From the NCBI RefSeq assembly GCF_000013365.1, contig NC_007778.1:682001-746000 (forward strand): a stretch of DNA of 64,000 nt. The letters are read 5' to 3'. Source of the stretch: Rhodopseudomonas palustris HaA2. Its GTDB lineage: Bacteria; Pseudomonadota; Alphaproteobacteria; Rhizobiales; Xanthobacteraceae. The notes beneath the pieces are model-generated. The model worked only from the letters and a program-made list of their open reading frames with translations, ran no database searches and had not been told where the DNA came from. Of this stretch, positions 11,084 through 21,515 are shown piece after piece. Position 1 is the first letter of the stretch; each line of letters opens with the position of its first letter. A program made the translations under genes and the position numbers.

Positions 11084-11220
11084 GCGGTCTGTTTCGAGCT
11101 ATTCCAGAAGAGATTGTGACGTCCTCGTGACTTCGTAGGGGTCGGCAGCGGCGCATGGCGCCGTGCCTGCGTTTTAGGCAGACGCCCGCCGTTCCGAGCC
11201 GCCGACTCCGCCCCCGTCGC

Positions 11221-11410
11221 GCCCCCACCCCAACCCTCCCCCGCAAGAGCGGGAGAGGGAGCGCGCCGTGCGCGTTGCCGCGTGTGGAGGTCGCCGCGAG
11301 TCGCAGCCTGCTCCCTCTCCCGCTTGCGGGAGAGGGCCGGGGTGAGGTCGCCGCGAGTCGCAGCCCGCTCCCTCTCCCGCTTGCGGGAGAGGGGTGGGGT
11401 GAGGGCGACG
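11221..11410. repeat. Family A palindromic repeats, three copies including a 57-bp tandem duplication
   Basis: The interval between irr and the SH3-domain gene holds one copy in one orientation (11221-11277) and two copies in the other (from about 11288 and 11345). The latter two repeat the same 57 bases, including GGTCGCCGCGAGTCGCAGCC and the palindrome. A third partial start of the unit appears near 11404. No gene is supported between 11084 and 11438. Confidence 0.8.
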
Positions 11411-11438
11411 CGAGTCGCAGCCTCGCGCGACAATCAGC

Positions 11439-11963
11439 TCACTTCACCTGCTCGTCGGCGTAGACGCCCCACAGCCGCTGCTTCTCGATCCAGCCGTCGA
11501 AACCCTGGCCGGCGATCCGGCACCAGACCGCGTCGCAGCGCTTGATCTGCGCCACCACGCCGGCCTGCAGCCGCGCCGCCACCGCGCTGTCGGTCGAGGC
11601 GCTCTCATACAGCGTCGCCAGCTCGTCCTTGTCCTTCATGGTGATCACCGCGGTGCGGCGGCCGGACAGCAGCGAGTGATACACCCAGCCCTCGGCGCCT
11701 TCCGAATCGCGCACCCGCCGCCAGTTCTCGAACTCGGCGGTGATCTCCACCGGCAGCCCGGCGCGGGTGTAGACCCAGGCGACGTCGTTGTCCTTGGTCG
11801 GGCCGATCCGGACGTTGACGTGATCCGACTTGAGACTGACGTAGCGCGGCACCGGCAGGCCGCTGGTCGACAGCGGCGAATCCTTCGCAGCGAATGACGG
11901 CGCCGCCACACCTACCATCGCACCTGCGAACAACAATCCTGCGATCGGTTTCGTCAGCTTCAT
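11439..11963 (-). CDS. Exported bacterial SH3-domain protein
   Basis: A 174-residue protein with a signal peptide (MKLTKPIAGLLFAGAMVGVA, cleavage after PSFAA) and an SH3-like region of the SH3_4 type (about residues 35-100: VNVRIGPTKDNDVAWVYTRA, then GWVYHSLLSG). A second SH3-like segment follows (about 115-165, ending GWIEKQRLWGVY). Such domains usually bind cell-wall or protein ligands in the periplasm; the partner cannot be read from the sequence. The start at 11963 is supported by GGAG seven bases upstream; the longer upstream frame lacks a signal. It is divergent from the 2-hydroxyacid dehydrogenase gene. Confidence 0.85.
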   Translation of the reverse strand: MKLTKPIAGLLFAGAMVGVAAPSFAAKDSPLSTSGLPVPRYVSLKSDHVNVRIGPTKDNDVAWVYTRAGLPVEITAEFENWRRVRDSEGAEGWVYHSLLSGRRTAVITMKDKDELATLYESASTDSAVAARLQAGVVAQIKRCDAVWCRIAGQGFDGWIEKQRLWGVYADEQVK

Positions 11964-12248
11964 CGACACGCTCTCCACTCGAATGATGTGCGCGGCCGCT
12001 TCGATGAAGCCCCAAAGGTCCCTGTCCCGGGGTCCGTTTCCCGGGGTCCTTGTCTTGGCGCGGTCTTCTGCTAGAGAAGGCCGCAAGGCATCCGGTAACC
12101 CCAAGGTGGTGAAGGGACCGATCGGAAGGGACTTGGCCAAACAGACTTGGCCGACTTGGCCCCCTGCGGTCGCGCTGCAGCGGGAGTGTCGAACAGCTGG
12201 GTTAATGCGGACTAAACAGTCTCGCCAGACTCGTCAGAGAGCGGTTGA

Positions 12249-13250
12249 ATGTCGGTGAAGAAAAAGCCTCTGGTCGTCGTCACCCGCAAGCTTCCGGACT
12301 CGATCGAAACCCGGATGCGTGAACTGTTCGACGCGCGGCTCAATCTCGACGACGCGCCGATGTCGGCCGAGCAGCTCGCCGACGCCGCGCGCACCGCCGA
12401 CGTGCTGGTGCCGACCGTCACCGATTCGATCACCAGCGAGATGTTGAATCAGCCCGACTGCAAGCTGCGGCTGATCGCGAATTTCGGCAACGGCATCGAC
12501 AATATCGACGTCGCCGCCGCCCATGCCCGCGGCATCACCGTCACCAACACGCCGAAGGTGCTCACCGAAGACACCGCCGACATGACGATGGCGCTGATTC
12601 TCGCGGTGCCGCGCCGGCTGATCGAAGGCGCCGCATTGCTCACCGACGGCGGCGAATGGCCCGGCTGGTCGCCGACCTGGATGCTCGGCCGCCGTCTCGG
12701 CGGCAAGCGCCTCGGCATCATCGGCATGGGCCGGATCGGCCAGGCGGTGGCGCGCCGCGCCCGCGCCTTCGGGCTGCAGATCCATTATCACAACCGCAAG
12801 CCGGTGGCGCCGCGGATCGCCGACGAACTCGGCGCGACCTATTGGGATTCGCTCGACCAGATGCTGGCGCGGATGGACATCATCTCGGTGAACTGTCCGC
12901 ACACGCCCGCGACCTTCCATCTCTTGTCGGCGCGCCGTCTGAAGCTGGTCCGCAAGGACGCCTTCATCGTCAACACCGCGCGCGGCGAGGTGATCGACGA
13001 GGAGACGCTGACCCGGCTGATCGAGAGCGGCGACATCGCCGGCGCCGGCCTCGACGTCTACGAGCACGAGCCCGCGGTCAATCCGAAGCTGGTGCGCCTC
13101 GCCAAGCACGGCAAGGTGGTGCTGCTGCCGCATATGGGCTCGGCGACGATCGAAGGCCGCGTCGAGATGGGCGAGAAGGTGATCATCAACATCCGCACCT
13201 TCCTCGACAACCACAAGCCGCCGGATCGCGTGCTGCCGGGGATGCTGTAG
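12249..13250 (+). CDS. D-isomer-specific 2-hydroxyacid dehydrogenase (glyoxylate/hydroxypyruvate reductase type)
   Basis: A 333-residue NAD(P)-dependent enzyme that likely reduces glyoxylate or hydroxypyruvate to glycolate or glycerate. The Rossmann motif GMGRIG is at residues 159-164. The catalytic Arg, Glu and His are visible as R245 (NTARGEVID), E274 (YEHEP) and H295 (LPHMGSATIE). An HNRK sequence after the second strand has a basic residue that often marks NADPH preference, but this is inference. Length and domain order are normal for the family. Formate, phosphoglycerate or lactate dehydrogenase of the same fold are less likely alternatives. Confidence 0.88.
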   Translation: MSVKKKPLVVVTRKLPDSIETRMRELFDARLNLDDAPMSAEQLADAARTADVLVPTVTDSITSEMLNQPDCKLRLIANFGNGIDNIDVAAAHARGITVTNTPKVLTEDTADMTMALILAVPRRLIEGAALLTDGGEWPGWSPTWMLGRRLGGKRLGIIGMGRIGQAVARRARAFGLQIHYHNRKPVAPRIADELGATYWDSLDQMLARMDIISVNCPHTPATFHLLSARRLKLVRKDAFIVNTARGEVIDEETLTRLIESGDIAGAGLDVYEHEPAVNPKLVRLAKHGKVVLLPHMGSATIEGRVEMGEKVIINIRTFLDNHKPPDRVLPGML

Positions 13251-13268
13251 CCGCGCTCGACTCCACCG

Positions 13269-13431
13269 CCGTGCCCGCGAGCCCTCACCCCAACCCTCTC
13301 CCGCAAGCGGGCGAGGGGGCTCGCCGTGCGCGTTGCTGAGTTTGAGACTGAACAAAACCATTCGAACCGCATGCGGCCGGACTCCCTCTCCCGCCTGCGG
13401 GAGAGGGCTGGGGTGAGGGCGACGCGGGCAG
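13269..13431. repeat. Paired palindromic repeat, family A
   Basis: Two inverted palindromes (around 13294-13318 and 13383-13407), each with outward CCCTCACCCC or GGGGTGAGGG tails, as in the copy at 7065. Termini GCCGTGCCCGCG and CGACGCGGGC again mirror each other. It fills the space between the convergent dehydrogenase and moeB-like genes. Confidence 0.8.
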
Positions 13432-13452
13432 TGAGTCCGCAATACCGTCCCC

Positions 13453-14250
13453 TCAATGCGCGCTGAGATCGACGATGCGCGCCATATCCCCGTTCAGCGG
13501 ATTGGCCGGATCGCGCGCATAGCGCAGCGTCTCGAATCGCATCGCGCGGGCGTCGATCATCAGCAGCCGCCCGACCAGCCCCTCGCCGAAGCCGACGATT
13601 TCGCGGATCGCCTCCAGCGCCATCATCGAGCCGAGCAGGCCGGCGAGCGCGCCCATCACGCCGGCCTCCTCGCAGGCCGGCACCGTGCCGGGCGGCGGCG
13701 CTTCCGGAAACAGGCAGCGATAGGTCGGGTTGGGCTCGCCCTGCGCATTTTTCTCATGCGCCCGGATCGTGGTCAGCGAGCCGTCGAATTGGCCGAGCGC
13801 CGCGGTGATCAGCGGCTTCTTTGCGATGAAGCAGGCGTCCGACACCAGATAGCGCGTGGCGAAATTGTCCGAGCCGTCGAGCACCAGGTCGCAATCGCCG
13901 ATCAGCCCCAGCGCATTCGCGGAGGTGAGATGCGTCGGATGCGGCACCACCTGCACATGCGGATTGAGCGCATGAATTCGCGCCGCCGCGCTGTCGACCT
14001 TGCGAGCGCCGACATCCGGCGTGGCGTGGATCACCTGGCGCTGCAAATTCGACAGCGACACCACATCGTCGTCGACGATGTGCAGCGTGCCGACGCCGGC
14101 GGCGGCCAGATACATCAGCACCGGCGCGCCGAGCCCGCCGGCGCCGACCACCAGCACCCGCGCGCGCCGCAGCGCCGCCTGCCCCGGCCCGCCGACCTCG
14201 CGCAGCACGATATGGCGGGCATAGCGTTCGAGTTCCTCGGCGCTCAGCAT
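13453..14250 (-). CDS. moeB: MoeB/ThiF/HesA-family adenylyltransferase
   Basis: A 265-residue E1-like enzyme that adenylates the C-terminal glycine of a small sulfur carrier such as MoaD or ThiS, for molybdopterin or thiamine synthesis. The nucleotide-binding loop GAGGLGAP and the catalytic Cys in ACEEAGVMG are present. The start at 14250 (MLSAEELERYARHI) was chosen because the upstream extension is translated repeat DNA. The paired CxxC zinc motifs of E. coli MoeB are missing: only one Cys stands at YRCLFPE and the C-terminal CxxC is absent. Which carrier it serves is unclear, since no moa or thi genes are adjacent. Confidence 0.78.
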   Translation of the reverse strand: MLSAEELERYARHIVLREVGGPGQAALRRARVLVVGAGGLGAPVLMYLAAAGVGTLHIVDDDVVSLSNLQRQVIHATPDVGARKVDSAAARIHALNPHVQVVPHPTHLTSANALGLIGDCDLVLDGSDNFATRYLVSDACFIAKKPLITAALGQFDGSLTTIRAHEKNAQGEPNPTYRCLFPEAPPPGTVPACEEAGVMGALAGLLGSMMALEAIREIVGFGEGLVGRLLMIDARAMRFETLRYARDPANPLNGDMARIVDLSAH

Positions 14251-14304
14251 GGTCGGGTGGTGTCCTTCAACGTCTGTCGTCGTCTTCGTTTCCGCGCCCA
14301 CCTC

Positions 14305-14429
14305 GTCATCCTGAGGAGCCGCGGCGAAGCCCGACAGGGCGAAGCCGGGGCGTCTCGAAGGATGGGCCACGTGCTCCGTCGCCGCATCCTTCGAGGCGCG
14401 CCGAAGATCGGCGCGCGCCTCAGGATGAC
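14305..14429. repeat. Inverted repeat, family B (copy 2)
   Basis: Framed by GTCATCCTGAGG and CCTCAGGATGAC, with TCGAAGGATG and CATCCTTCGA inside. It has the same design as 7347-7446, lying in the divergent space between the moeB-like gene and the protease-like gene. Confidence 0.75.
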
Positions 14430-14545
14430 GACTCATGGCAGGAGGCCGGCCCCGAACATCGAACCCGGCGGCGATTGTTTCCGACCAAGCATCTATGGTT
14501 ATCTGCGCCGGACTCAACCGACGCGCGACACAAGGCGGAATTGTC

Positions 14546-15928
14546 ATGAGAACGATGCTGGCCGCAACCTTGATGATCGCGAGCGCCACCGGCCTCGCCG
14601 CGGCGCAGACCGCGCCGCCGTCCGGTGCCGTGCCCGCCGTCAAGCCGAAGCCGGTGGCGACCACGCCGGTTCGCCCGGCGCTGCAGACCCCGGCCGAGAC
14701 CGCGCAGGCGATGACGCCCGCCGAGCGCCAGGCGATCCAGTCGGATCTCGCCTGGACCGGCGACTACAACGGCGTCATCAATGGCGAGCCGTCCGAGCGC
14801 ATGGTCACGGCCATCAAGGCGTTCCAGAAGAATCACGGCGGCAAGCAGACCGGCGTGCTCAATCCGCAGGAGCGCGCCCAGCTCACCGAGGCCGCGCGAA
14901 AACTGCAGGGCAATGTCGGCTGGAAGCTGATCAGCGATATGGTCACCGGCGCGCGGCTCGGGATTCCGGCCAAGCTGGTGCCGCAGCAGACCTCCGACGC
15001 CAATGGCAGCAAATGGGCGTCGTCGACCGGCACCATCCAGATCGTGCTGGCGCGGCGCAAGGAGGCCGGAATCACCATCGCGAAACTCGCCGATCAGGAG
15101 AAGAAGGAGCCGGGCCGCAAGGTCGGCTACAGCGCGATCAAACCGGATTTCTTCGTGCTGTCGGGCACCCAGGGTCTGAAGAAGTTCTACATGCGCGGCG
15201 CCTTCAAGGATTCCGAGGTCCGCATTCTCACCATCCTGTACGATCAGGCCACCGAGGGCACGATGGAGCCGGTGGTGGTCGCGATGTCGAGCGCGTTCAA
15301 TCCGTTCCCCTCGGGCGCCCTGGCCGGTCCGCCGCCACGCAAAAAGGTCGAGTACTCGACCGGCACCATCGTCAGCGACGACGGCGCCATCCTGGCCGAT
15401 CGCGACGCGGTCGAGGCCTGCCAGTCGATCGTGATCGCAGGACAAATCGCAGCACACGGCAATGCCGACCTCGCCGCCACCGACAAGGCGCATGATCTGG
15501 CGCTGCTGCGGATCTATGGCGCGCGCGGCCTGAAGCCGCTGGCGCTCGGCAGCGGCGCGGCGAAAGCGTCGGTCGATGTCGTCGGCATCGCTGATCCGCA
15601 GAATCAGGGCGGTGGTTCGGCGGTCAGCGTCAGCAAGGCCGGCGTCACACCGGTCGGCAGCAATGGCGGTCTCGCGCTGGCACCCGCGCCCGGCCTCGGC
15701 TTCTCCGGCGCCCCGGCGCGTGACGCCGACGGCCGTTTCGCCGGCCTCGCGCTGCTGCGCCCGTCGGTCGTCGCCGGCGCAACCAACGGCGCCGTCGCGC
15801 CGCAAGCGGCGCTGGTGGATGCCGAGACGGTGCGTAAGTTTCTCGTGAGCAACGCCATCAAGCCCGCCACCGACGCGCCCGCCGACGCCAAGGCCAGCGT
15901 CGTGCGCGTGATCTGCGTGCGGAAGTAA
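14546..15928 (+). CDS. Exported protein with peptidoglycan-binding domain and degenerate trypsin-like domain
   Basis: A 460-residue protein with a signal peptide (MRTMLAATLMIASATGLAAA). A peptidoglycan-binding-1 style helical repeat spans about residues 50-110 (MTPAERQAIQSDLAWTG, IKAFQKNHGG). A middle region (120-270) of unknown fold follows, then a C-terminal trypsin-2-like domain (about 270-460). The latter keeps STGTIVSDDGAIL, an Asp in DLALLRI and the serine motif GFSGAPARDADGRFAGLAL. Where the catalytic His normally stands (T-x-x-H-V-V), the sequence reads ADRDAV, so protease activity looks lost. It is probably a periplasmic binding or scaffold protein. The start is the ATG at 14546, which leads directly into the signal. 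Confidence 0.8.
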   Translation: MRTMLAATLMIASATGLAAAQTAPPSGAVPAVKPKPVATTPVRPALQTPAETAQAMTPAERQAIQSDLAWTGDYNGVINGEPSERMVTAIKAFQKNHGGKQTGVLNPQERAQLTEAARKLQGNVGWKLISDMVTGARLGIPAKLVPQQTSDANGSKWASSTGTIQIVLARRKEAGITIAKLADQEKKEPGRKVGYSAIKPDFFVLSGTQGLKKFYMRGAFKDSEVRILTILYDQATEGTMEPVVVAMSSAFNPFPSGALAGPPPRKKVEYSTGTIVSDDGAILADRDAVEACQSIVIAGQIAAHGNADLAATDKAHDLALLRIYGARGLKPLALGSGAAKASVDVVGIADPQNQGGGSAVSVSKAGVTPVGSNGGLALAPAPGLGFSGAPARDADGRFAGLALLRPSVVAGATNGAVAPQAALVDAETVRKFLVSNAIKPATDAPADAKASVVRVICVRK

Positions 15929-15940
15929 CAACTATCACCG

Positions 15941-16137
15941 GCGCCGTGCCCGCGTCGCCCTCACCCCACCCCTCTCCCGCAAGCGGGAGAGAGAGTCCGG
16001 CCGCATCGCGGGGCGACTTATGAGAATGATCTCGATCGCTATTGGTGTTTGATGCAGGGCCTTACCCCGCGCACGGCGAGCCCCCTCTCCCGCTTGCGGG
16101 AGAGGGTTGGGGTGAGGGCGAGCCGAGCACGGCGCCG
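15941..16137. repeat. Paired palindromic repeat, family A
   Basis: Two inverted copies of the CTCTCCCGC/GCGGGAGAG palindrome with outward tails, framed by GGCGCCGTGCCCGCG and its near mirror CGAGCACGGCGCC. It occupies the space between the convergent protease-like gene and mutM. Confidence 0.82.
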
Positions 16138-16152
16138 GCGCCTTCGCCGCAC

Positions 16153-17034
16153 CTACGTCTGGCAACCCGAACACCAGAACGTCGACCGCCCGTTCTGCAC
16201 CAGCCGCTTCACCGTCCCATTGCATCCCGGCGTGCGGCAGCGCTCGCCTTCGCGGTCGTACACCGCGAAGGAATGCTGGAAGTAACCGAGTTCGCCGGAG
16301 GTCTGGCGGTGGTCGCGCAGTGACGAGCCGCCGGCCTTGATGGCGTCGCCGAGCACGGCGCGGATTGCATCCACCAGCCGCACGGCGCGATCGGTCGGCG
16401 CGCCTTTGCGGTCGGCCAGCGTCGACGCCTTCCTCTTCGGCGACAGATGCGCGCGCCACAGCGCCTCGCAGACATAAATGTTGCCGAGCCCGGCGACGAC
16501 GCGCTGGTCGAGCAGCGCCGCCTTCAGGCTGGTCTGCTTGCCGGCGCAGGCCCGCGCCAGCATCGCGGCGTCGAAGGCGTTGCCCAATGGCTCGGGCCCG
16601 AGCCCCTTGAGATGCGGCTCGTCGTCGATCGCGGCGCGCGCAAAGATCTTCATGAAGCCGAATCGCCGCGGGTCGTTGAAGATCACCCGCGCGCCGCTCG
16701 ACATCTCGAACACGACGTGATCGTGGGTGCGGTCCTCGCTGCGCGGATGGTGAAACTCGCCCGGCGTCGCGTCGCCGGCGCCGTTCACCACCCGGAACGA
16801 GCCCGACATGCCGAGATGCATCAGCAGCACGTCGCCGCTCGACAGATCGGCCAACAGATATTTGGCGCGGCGCCCCAGCCCGGTGATGGTCTGCCCGGTC
16901 AGCCGCGCGGCGAAGTCGGGTTGAAACGGAAACCGCAGATCGCAGCGGTTCGCCATCGCGCGGTCGATCCGGAATCCCTCCATGGCCGGCTGCAGCCCGA
17001 GGCGGACGGTTTCGACTTCGGGCAGTTCAGGCAT
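16153..17034 (-). CDS. mutM: Formamidopyrimidine-DNA glycosylase MutM (Fpg)
   Basis: A 293-residue base-excision repair enzyme that removes 8-oxoguanine and ring-opened purines and nicks the site. The mature N-terminus PELPEVE supplies the catalytic Pro2 and Glu3, and K58 matches the E. coli Lys57. NDPRRFGFM is the conserved DNA-intercalating region. The C-terminal zinc finger is complete, with cysteines in CRTPGC and FWCSGC. It is divergent from ubiE with 134 bases between. Confidence 0.97.
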   Translation of the reverse strand: MPELPEVETVRLGLQPAMEGFRIDRAMANRCDLRFPFQPDFAARLTGQTITGLGRRAKYLLADLSSGDVLLMHLGMSGSFRVVNGAGDATPGEFHHPRSEDRTHDHVVFEMSSGARVIFNDPRRFGFMKIFARAAIDDEPHLKGLGPEPLGNAFDAAMLARACAGKQTSLKAALLDQRVVAGLGNIYVCEALWRAHLSPKRKASTLADRKGAPTDRAVRLVDAIRAVLGDAIKAGGSSLRDHRQTSGELGYFQHSFAVYDREGERCRTPGCNGTVKRLVQNGRSTFWCSGCQT

Positions 17035-17168
17035 GCTGGGGTCCCATAAGGCATTCAGGTGATAGCGCCTGCCGCCCCGGCGCGCTATATGGTCCGCCGC
17101 GGAGCGGCATTTCGTGTTCCGGGCGGCATCGCGCCCTGGAGAACCGTCCGTATGCAGGAGTTGAAGGC

Positions 17169-17930
17169 ATGACCGAGCCGGGCCAGACCACGCATTTCGG
17201 CTATCGCGACGTTCCGCTGCAGGACAAGCAGACGCTGGTCAACGACGTGTTCCACAGCGTCGCCAGCCGCTACGACCTGATGAACGACCTGATGTCGGGC
17301 GGCATGCATCGGTTGTGGAAGGACGTGATGATCACGACCTTGAACCCGCCGCGCGACGACCAGCCGTTCCGCCTGCTCGACGTCGCCGGCGGCACCGGCG
17401 ACATCTCGTTTCGCGCGGCGAAGGCGTCCGGCGCGGGCTTCCAGGCCACCGTCTGCGACATCAACACCGACATGCTCGAGGTCGGCCGCCAGCGCGCCGT
17501 CGAGCGCCATCTCGACGGCCAGGTCGAATTCGTCGAGGGCAATGCCGAGGCGCTGCAGTTCCCCGACAAGAGCTACGACGCCTATACGATCGCCTTCGGC
17601 ATCCGCAACGTGCCGCGGATCGATCTGGCGCTGAAGGAAGCCCATCGGGTGCTGAAGCCCGGCAGCCGCTTCCTGTGCCTCGAATTCTCCAGCGTCGACG
17701 TGCCGGGCCTCGCCAAGATCTACGACCTGTTCTCGTTCAAGGTGATCCCGCAGATTGGCCGCGTCGTCACCGGCGACGCCGAGAGCTATCAATATCTGGT
17801 CGAATCGATCCGCAAATTTCCCAAGCCCGCCGATTTCGGCGAGATGATGCGCGAGGCCGGCTTCGCGCGCGTCAACTGGCAGGTGTTGTCCGGCGGCATC
17901 GTCGCGCTGCATTCGGGCTGGCGTTTGTGA
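17169..17930 (+). CDS. ubiE: Ubiquinone/menaquinone C-methyltransferase UbiE
   Basis: A 253-residue S-adenosylmethionine-dependent methyltransferase that performs the C-methylation of 2-octaprenyl-6-methoxy-benzoquinol in ubiquinone synthesis. The SAM-binding motif [10 protein letters not shown] is at residues 69-78, and the family signatures [13 protein letters not shown] and [12 protein letters not shown] are present. Its stop codon overlaps the GTG start of ubiB by three bases, so the two are translationally coupled. Confidence 0.97.
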   Translation: MTEPGQTTHFGYRDVPLQDKQTLVNDVFHSVASRYDLMNDLMSGGMHRLWKDVMITTLNPPRDDQPFRLLDVAGGTGDISFRAAKASGAGFQATVCDINTDMLEVGRQRAVERHLDGQVEFVEGNAEALQFPDKSYDAYTIAFGIRNVPRIDLALKEAHRVLKPGSRFLCLEFSSVDVPGLAKIYDLFSFKVIPQIGRVVTGDAESYQYLVESIRKFPKPADFGEMMREAGFARVNWQVLSGGIVALHSGWRL

Positions 17931-19501
17931 TCGCAGCACTCACTCATGTGGCGCGGCTCGCCCGCGCCGCCTTCGTGTTCGCGCGCGAGGGCGTGTTCGG
18001 CGTGGTCGATCCGTCGCTGATTCCGCCGGCCGGCCAATTGCCGGTGCGCCTCGCGCGGCTGATCGAGCGGCCCGGCGCCAAATCCGGCGCGCGGCTGTCG
18101 CGCGCGCTGACCCGGCTCGGCCCGGCCTATCTCAAGCTCGGCCAGTTCCTGGCGACGCGCCCCGACGTGGTCGGCGTGGCGATGGCGCGCGATCTCGAAG
18201 CGCTGCAGGACCGGCTGCCGCCGTTCGCGCAGGACGAGGCCGAGGCGGTGATCGCGGCGTCGCTGGAGCGGCCGATCGCGCAGGCCTTCGTCAGCCTGTC
18301 GCCGCCGGTCGCCGCCGCCTCGATCGCGCAGGTGCATCGCGGCGTCGTCGAGGTCGGCGGCGTGCACAAGCAGGTCGCGGTGAAGGTGCTGCGGCCCAAC
18401 GTGTCGGCGCGGTTCAGGCGCGACCTGTCGGATTTCTTCTTCGTCGCCGAGAAGGCCGAGATGTACTCGTCCGAGGCGCGGCGGCTGCGACTGGTCGAAG
18501 TCATCAACACGATGTCGCGCTCGGTCGCGATGGAGATGGATCTGCGGCTGGAAGCCGCCGCCGCCTCCGAGATGGCGGAGAACACCAAGGACGATCCGGA
18601 CTTCCGCGTCCCCACCGTCGACTGGGACCGCACCACGCACAACGTGCTGACGATGGAGTGGATCGACGGCATCCCGCTGAACGATCACAAGCGCCTCGCC
18701 GAAGCCAATGTCGACACCGTCGAGCTCGGCCGCAAGGTGATCCAGAGCTTCCTGCGCCACGCGCTGCGCGACGGCTTCTTCCACGCCGACATGCATCCCG
18801 GCAATCTGTTCCTCGACACCGAGGGGCGATTAGTTGCGGTCGATTTCGGCATCATGGGGCGGCTGCTGCCGAAGGAGCGGCGCTTCCTCGCGGAGATTTT
18901 GCTCGGCTTCATCACCCGCAACTATCGCCGCGTCGCCGAAGTGCATTTCGAGGCCGGCTACGTGCCGCCGCATCATTCGGTCGAGAATTTCGCGCAAGCC
19001 ATCCGCGCCATCGGCGAGCCGATCCACAATCGCCTCGCCGAAGAAATCTCGATGGCGAAGCTCTTGACGCTGCTGCTCGAGGTCACCGGCCTGTTCGACA
19101 TGCGGACCCGGCCGGAGTTGATACTTCTGCAGAAGACCATGGTGGTGGTCGAAGGCGTCGCGCGCAGCTTCGATCCGAAGCTCGACATCTGGAAGGTCGC
19201 CGACCCGGTGGTACGCGAATGGATTCAGCGCAACCTCGGCCCGATCGGCAAGGTCGAGGGCGTGCTCAGCGGCGCCGGCGAACTCGGCCACACGCTGAGC
19301 GGACTGCCGACCATCGTGTCGCGCGCCGTCACCGTGCTGAACCAGCTCGAAGGCATGACCAAGGACGGCCTCGTCCTCGCGCCCGAGACCATCGCGGCGA
19401 TCGGCCGCAACGAGCGGGGCCGCACCCGCGGGCGCACCATCGCGCTGTGGGTGATCGCCGCGACCTTCATCGGGGTGCTGATCGCGCTGTCACGGTTCTG
19501 A
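17927..19501 (+). CDS. ubiB: Ubiquinone biosynthesis protein UbiB (ABC1/ADCK kinase-like)
   Basis: A 524-residue atypical kinase of the UbiB/Coq8 family needed for ubiquinone synthesis. The GTG at 17927 is placed by the GTGA overlap with the ubiE stop; residues before it in the open frame are shadow translation. The inhibitory KxGQ motif (KLGQ, residues 70-73), the AAAS-type nucleotide loop ([10 protein letters not shown]), the catalytic [10 protein letters not shown] and the metal motif VDFGIMG are visible. A C-terminal hydrophobic segment ([17 protein letters not shown]) anchors it to the inner membrane. Confidence 0.96.
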   Translation: MIAALTHVARLARAAFVFAREGVFGVVDPSLIPPAGQLPVRLARLIERPGAKSGARLSRALTRLGPAYLKLGQFLATRPDVVGVAMARDLEALQDRLPPFAQDEAEAVIAASLERPIAQAFVSLSPPVAAASIAQVHRGVVEVGGVHKQVAVKVLRPNVSARFRRDLSDFFFVAEKAEMYSSEARRLRLVEVINTMSRSVAMEMDLRLEAAAASEMAENTKDDPDFRVPTVDWDRTTHNVLTMEWIDGIPLNDHKRLAEANVDTVELGRKVIQSFLRHALRDGFFHADMHPGNLFLDTEGRLVAVDFGIMGRLLPKERRFLAEILLGFITRNYRRVAEVHFEAGYVPPHHSVENFAQAIRAIGEPIHNRLAEEISMAKLLTLLLEVTGLFDMRTRPELILLQKTMVVVEGVARSFDPKLDIWKVADPVVREWIQRNLGPIGKVEGVLSGAGELGHTLSGLPTIVSRAVTVLNQLEGMTKDGLVLAPETIAAIGRNERGRTRGRTIALWVIAATFIGVLIALSRF

Positions 19502-19602
19502 CGGCATTGCAGGCATTTGATGACTGCAGTGAATGCGCTCTGCGATGACCGCATCGCGGTCGTATATTGCTTGCGTTGCCTGCATCCGCTAGTCTGCCGG
19601 CC

Positions 19603-21056
19603 ATGGCCAACCTGACGATCCGCAAACTCGACGACGCCCTCAAGGCCGAGCTGCGCCAGCGCGCGGCCGGCAACGGCCGCTCGATGGAAGATGAGGTTCG
19701 CGTCATCCTGCGCGACGCGGTCCACCAGCGCCACGGGTTTGCCACCAGTTTGCCGCAAGCCGGCGGCGCCGCCGCCGAGCCCGGTCCGGGTGACGTAAGT
19801 CCCGAAAATCAAACGGCTTTTGTCTCCGACCGCCCTTCGACCGCCCGCATCACGCTGATCGTCGGCGGCGGCATCGCCGCCTACAAGGCGATGGATTTGA
19901 TTCGTCGCCTGAAAGAGCGCGGCGCCGAGGTTCGCGTCGTGCTCACCAAGGCCGCACAGCACTTCGTCACGCCGCTCACCGCGAGCGCGCTGTCGCATCA
20001 GCGCTGCTACACCGATCTGTTCGACCCGCAGAGCGAGTTCGATGCCGGCCATATCAGGCTGGCGCGCGATTGCGATCTGATCGTGGTTGCGCCCGCCACC
20101 GCGGACCTGATGGCCAAGATCGCGAATGGCCACGCAGACGATCTGGCCACCGCGATCCTGCTGGCGACTAATCGCCAGGTCCTGCTCGCGCCTGCGATGA
20201 ATCCGCTGATGTGGGCCAACGCCGCGACCCGCCGCAATGTCGATCAGTTGAAGCGCGACGGCATCGTCCTGGTCGGCCCCAATGCCGGCGAGATGGCCGA
20301 GCGCAATGAAGCCGGCACCGGCCGGATGGCCGAGCCGGTTGAAATCGCTGCTGCCGCACAGGCACTTCTGGCGCCGCCGTCACCGCGTCCGCTGCTCGGC
20401 CGGCGCGTGCTGATCACCGCGGGGCCGACCCACGAGCCGATCGATCCGGTGCGCTACATCGCCAACCGCTCCTCCGGCAAGCAGGGCTACGCCATCGCCG
20501 CCGCGGCGGCCGCGGCCGGCGCCGAGGTGGTGCTGATCTCCGGCCCGGTCGATCTACGCGCCCCCGACGGCGTGACGCTGACGCGTGTGGAGTCCGCGCG
20601 CGACATGCTGGATGCGGTGGAAGCCGCGCTGCCCGCCGACATCGCGATCTTCGCCGCCGCCGTCGCCGACTGGCGCGTCGCCAGCGAAGGCGGTCAGAAG
20701 ATCAAGAAGGGCGAAGGCGGCCCGCCGCCGCTGCAACTCACCGAGAACCCCGACATCCTGGCGACGGTCGCGAAGCTCGGCGACGACCGCCCGCCGCTGG
20801 TGATCGGCTTCGCCGCCGAGACCGAGAATCTGCTCGCCAATGCCAGGTCGAAACTCGCCCGCAAGGGCTGCGACTGGATCGTCGCCAACGACGTCTCGGC
20901 CGCCGGCGGGGTCATGGGCGGCGACCGCAACACCGTGCATCTGCTGACGAAATCGGCCGACACCGTCGATGTGGAGTCGTGGCCTTTGATGACCAAGGAC
21001 GACGTCGCAACCGCGCTGGTCGCGCGAATCGCGCGAGAACTGGAAGTACACCAATC

Positions 21057-21060
<4 letters not shown>
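19603..21060 (+). CDS. coaBC: CoaBC (Dfp) with an N-terminal ribbon-helix-helix domain
   Basis: A 485-residue bifunctional enzyme of coenzyme A synthesis: phosphopantothenoyl-cysteine synthetase (CoaB) and decarboxylase (CoaC). Residues about 81-250 are CoaC ([30 protein letters not shown], and PAMNPLMW with the substrate-binding Asn). Residues about 260-485 are CoaB ([29 protein letters not shown]). The first 43 residues ([31 protein letters not shown]) are a ribbon-helix-helix fold like FitA-type antitoxins, joined by a 37-residue linker. CoaBC usually starts near residue 81 and has about 400 residues. An upstream TTG (19567) would add 12 residues. The dut start overlaps the stop codon (ATGA). 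Confidence 0.92.

Positions 21061-21515
<455 letters not shown>

Noticed and set aside
13456-15495. 679-codon plus-strand frame across the moeB-like gene and beyond
   Set aside because: It runs antisense to the MoeB-like gene and out of frame with the protease-like gene; the content is Arg-rich shadow.
19603-19740. Separate antitoxin gene upstream of coaBC
   Set aside because: No stop codon separates it from CoaBC and no toxin gene is adjacent, so it is reported as a fused domain.
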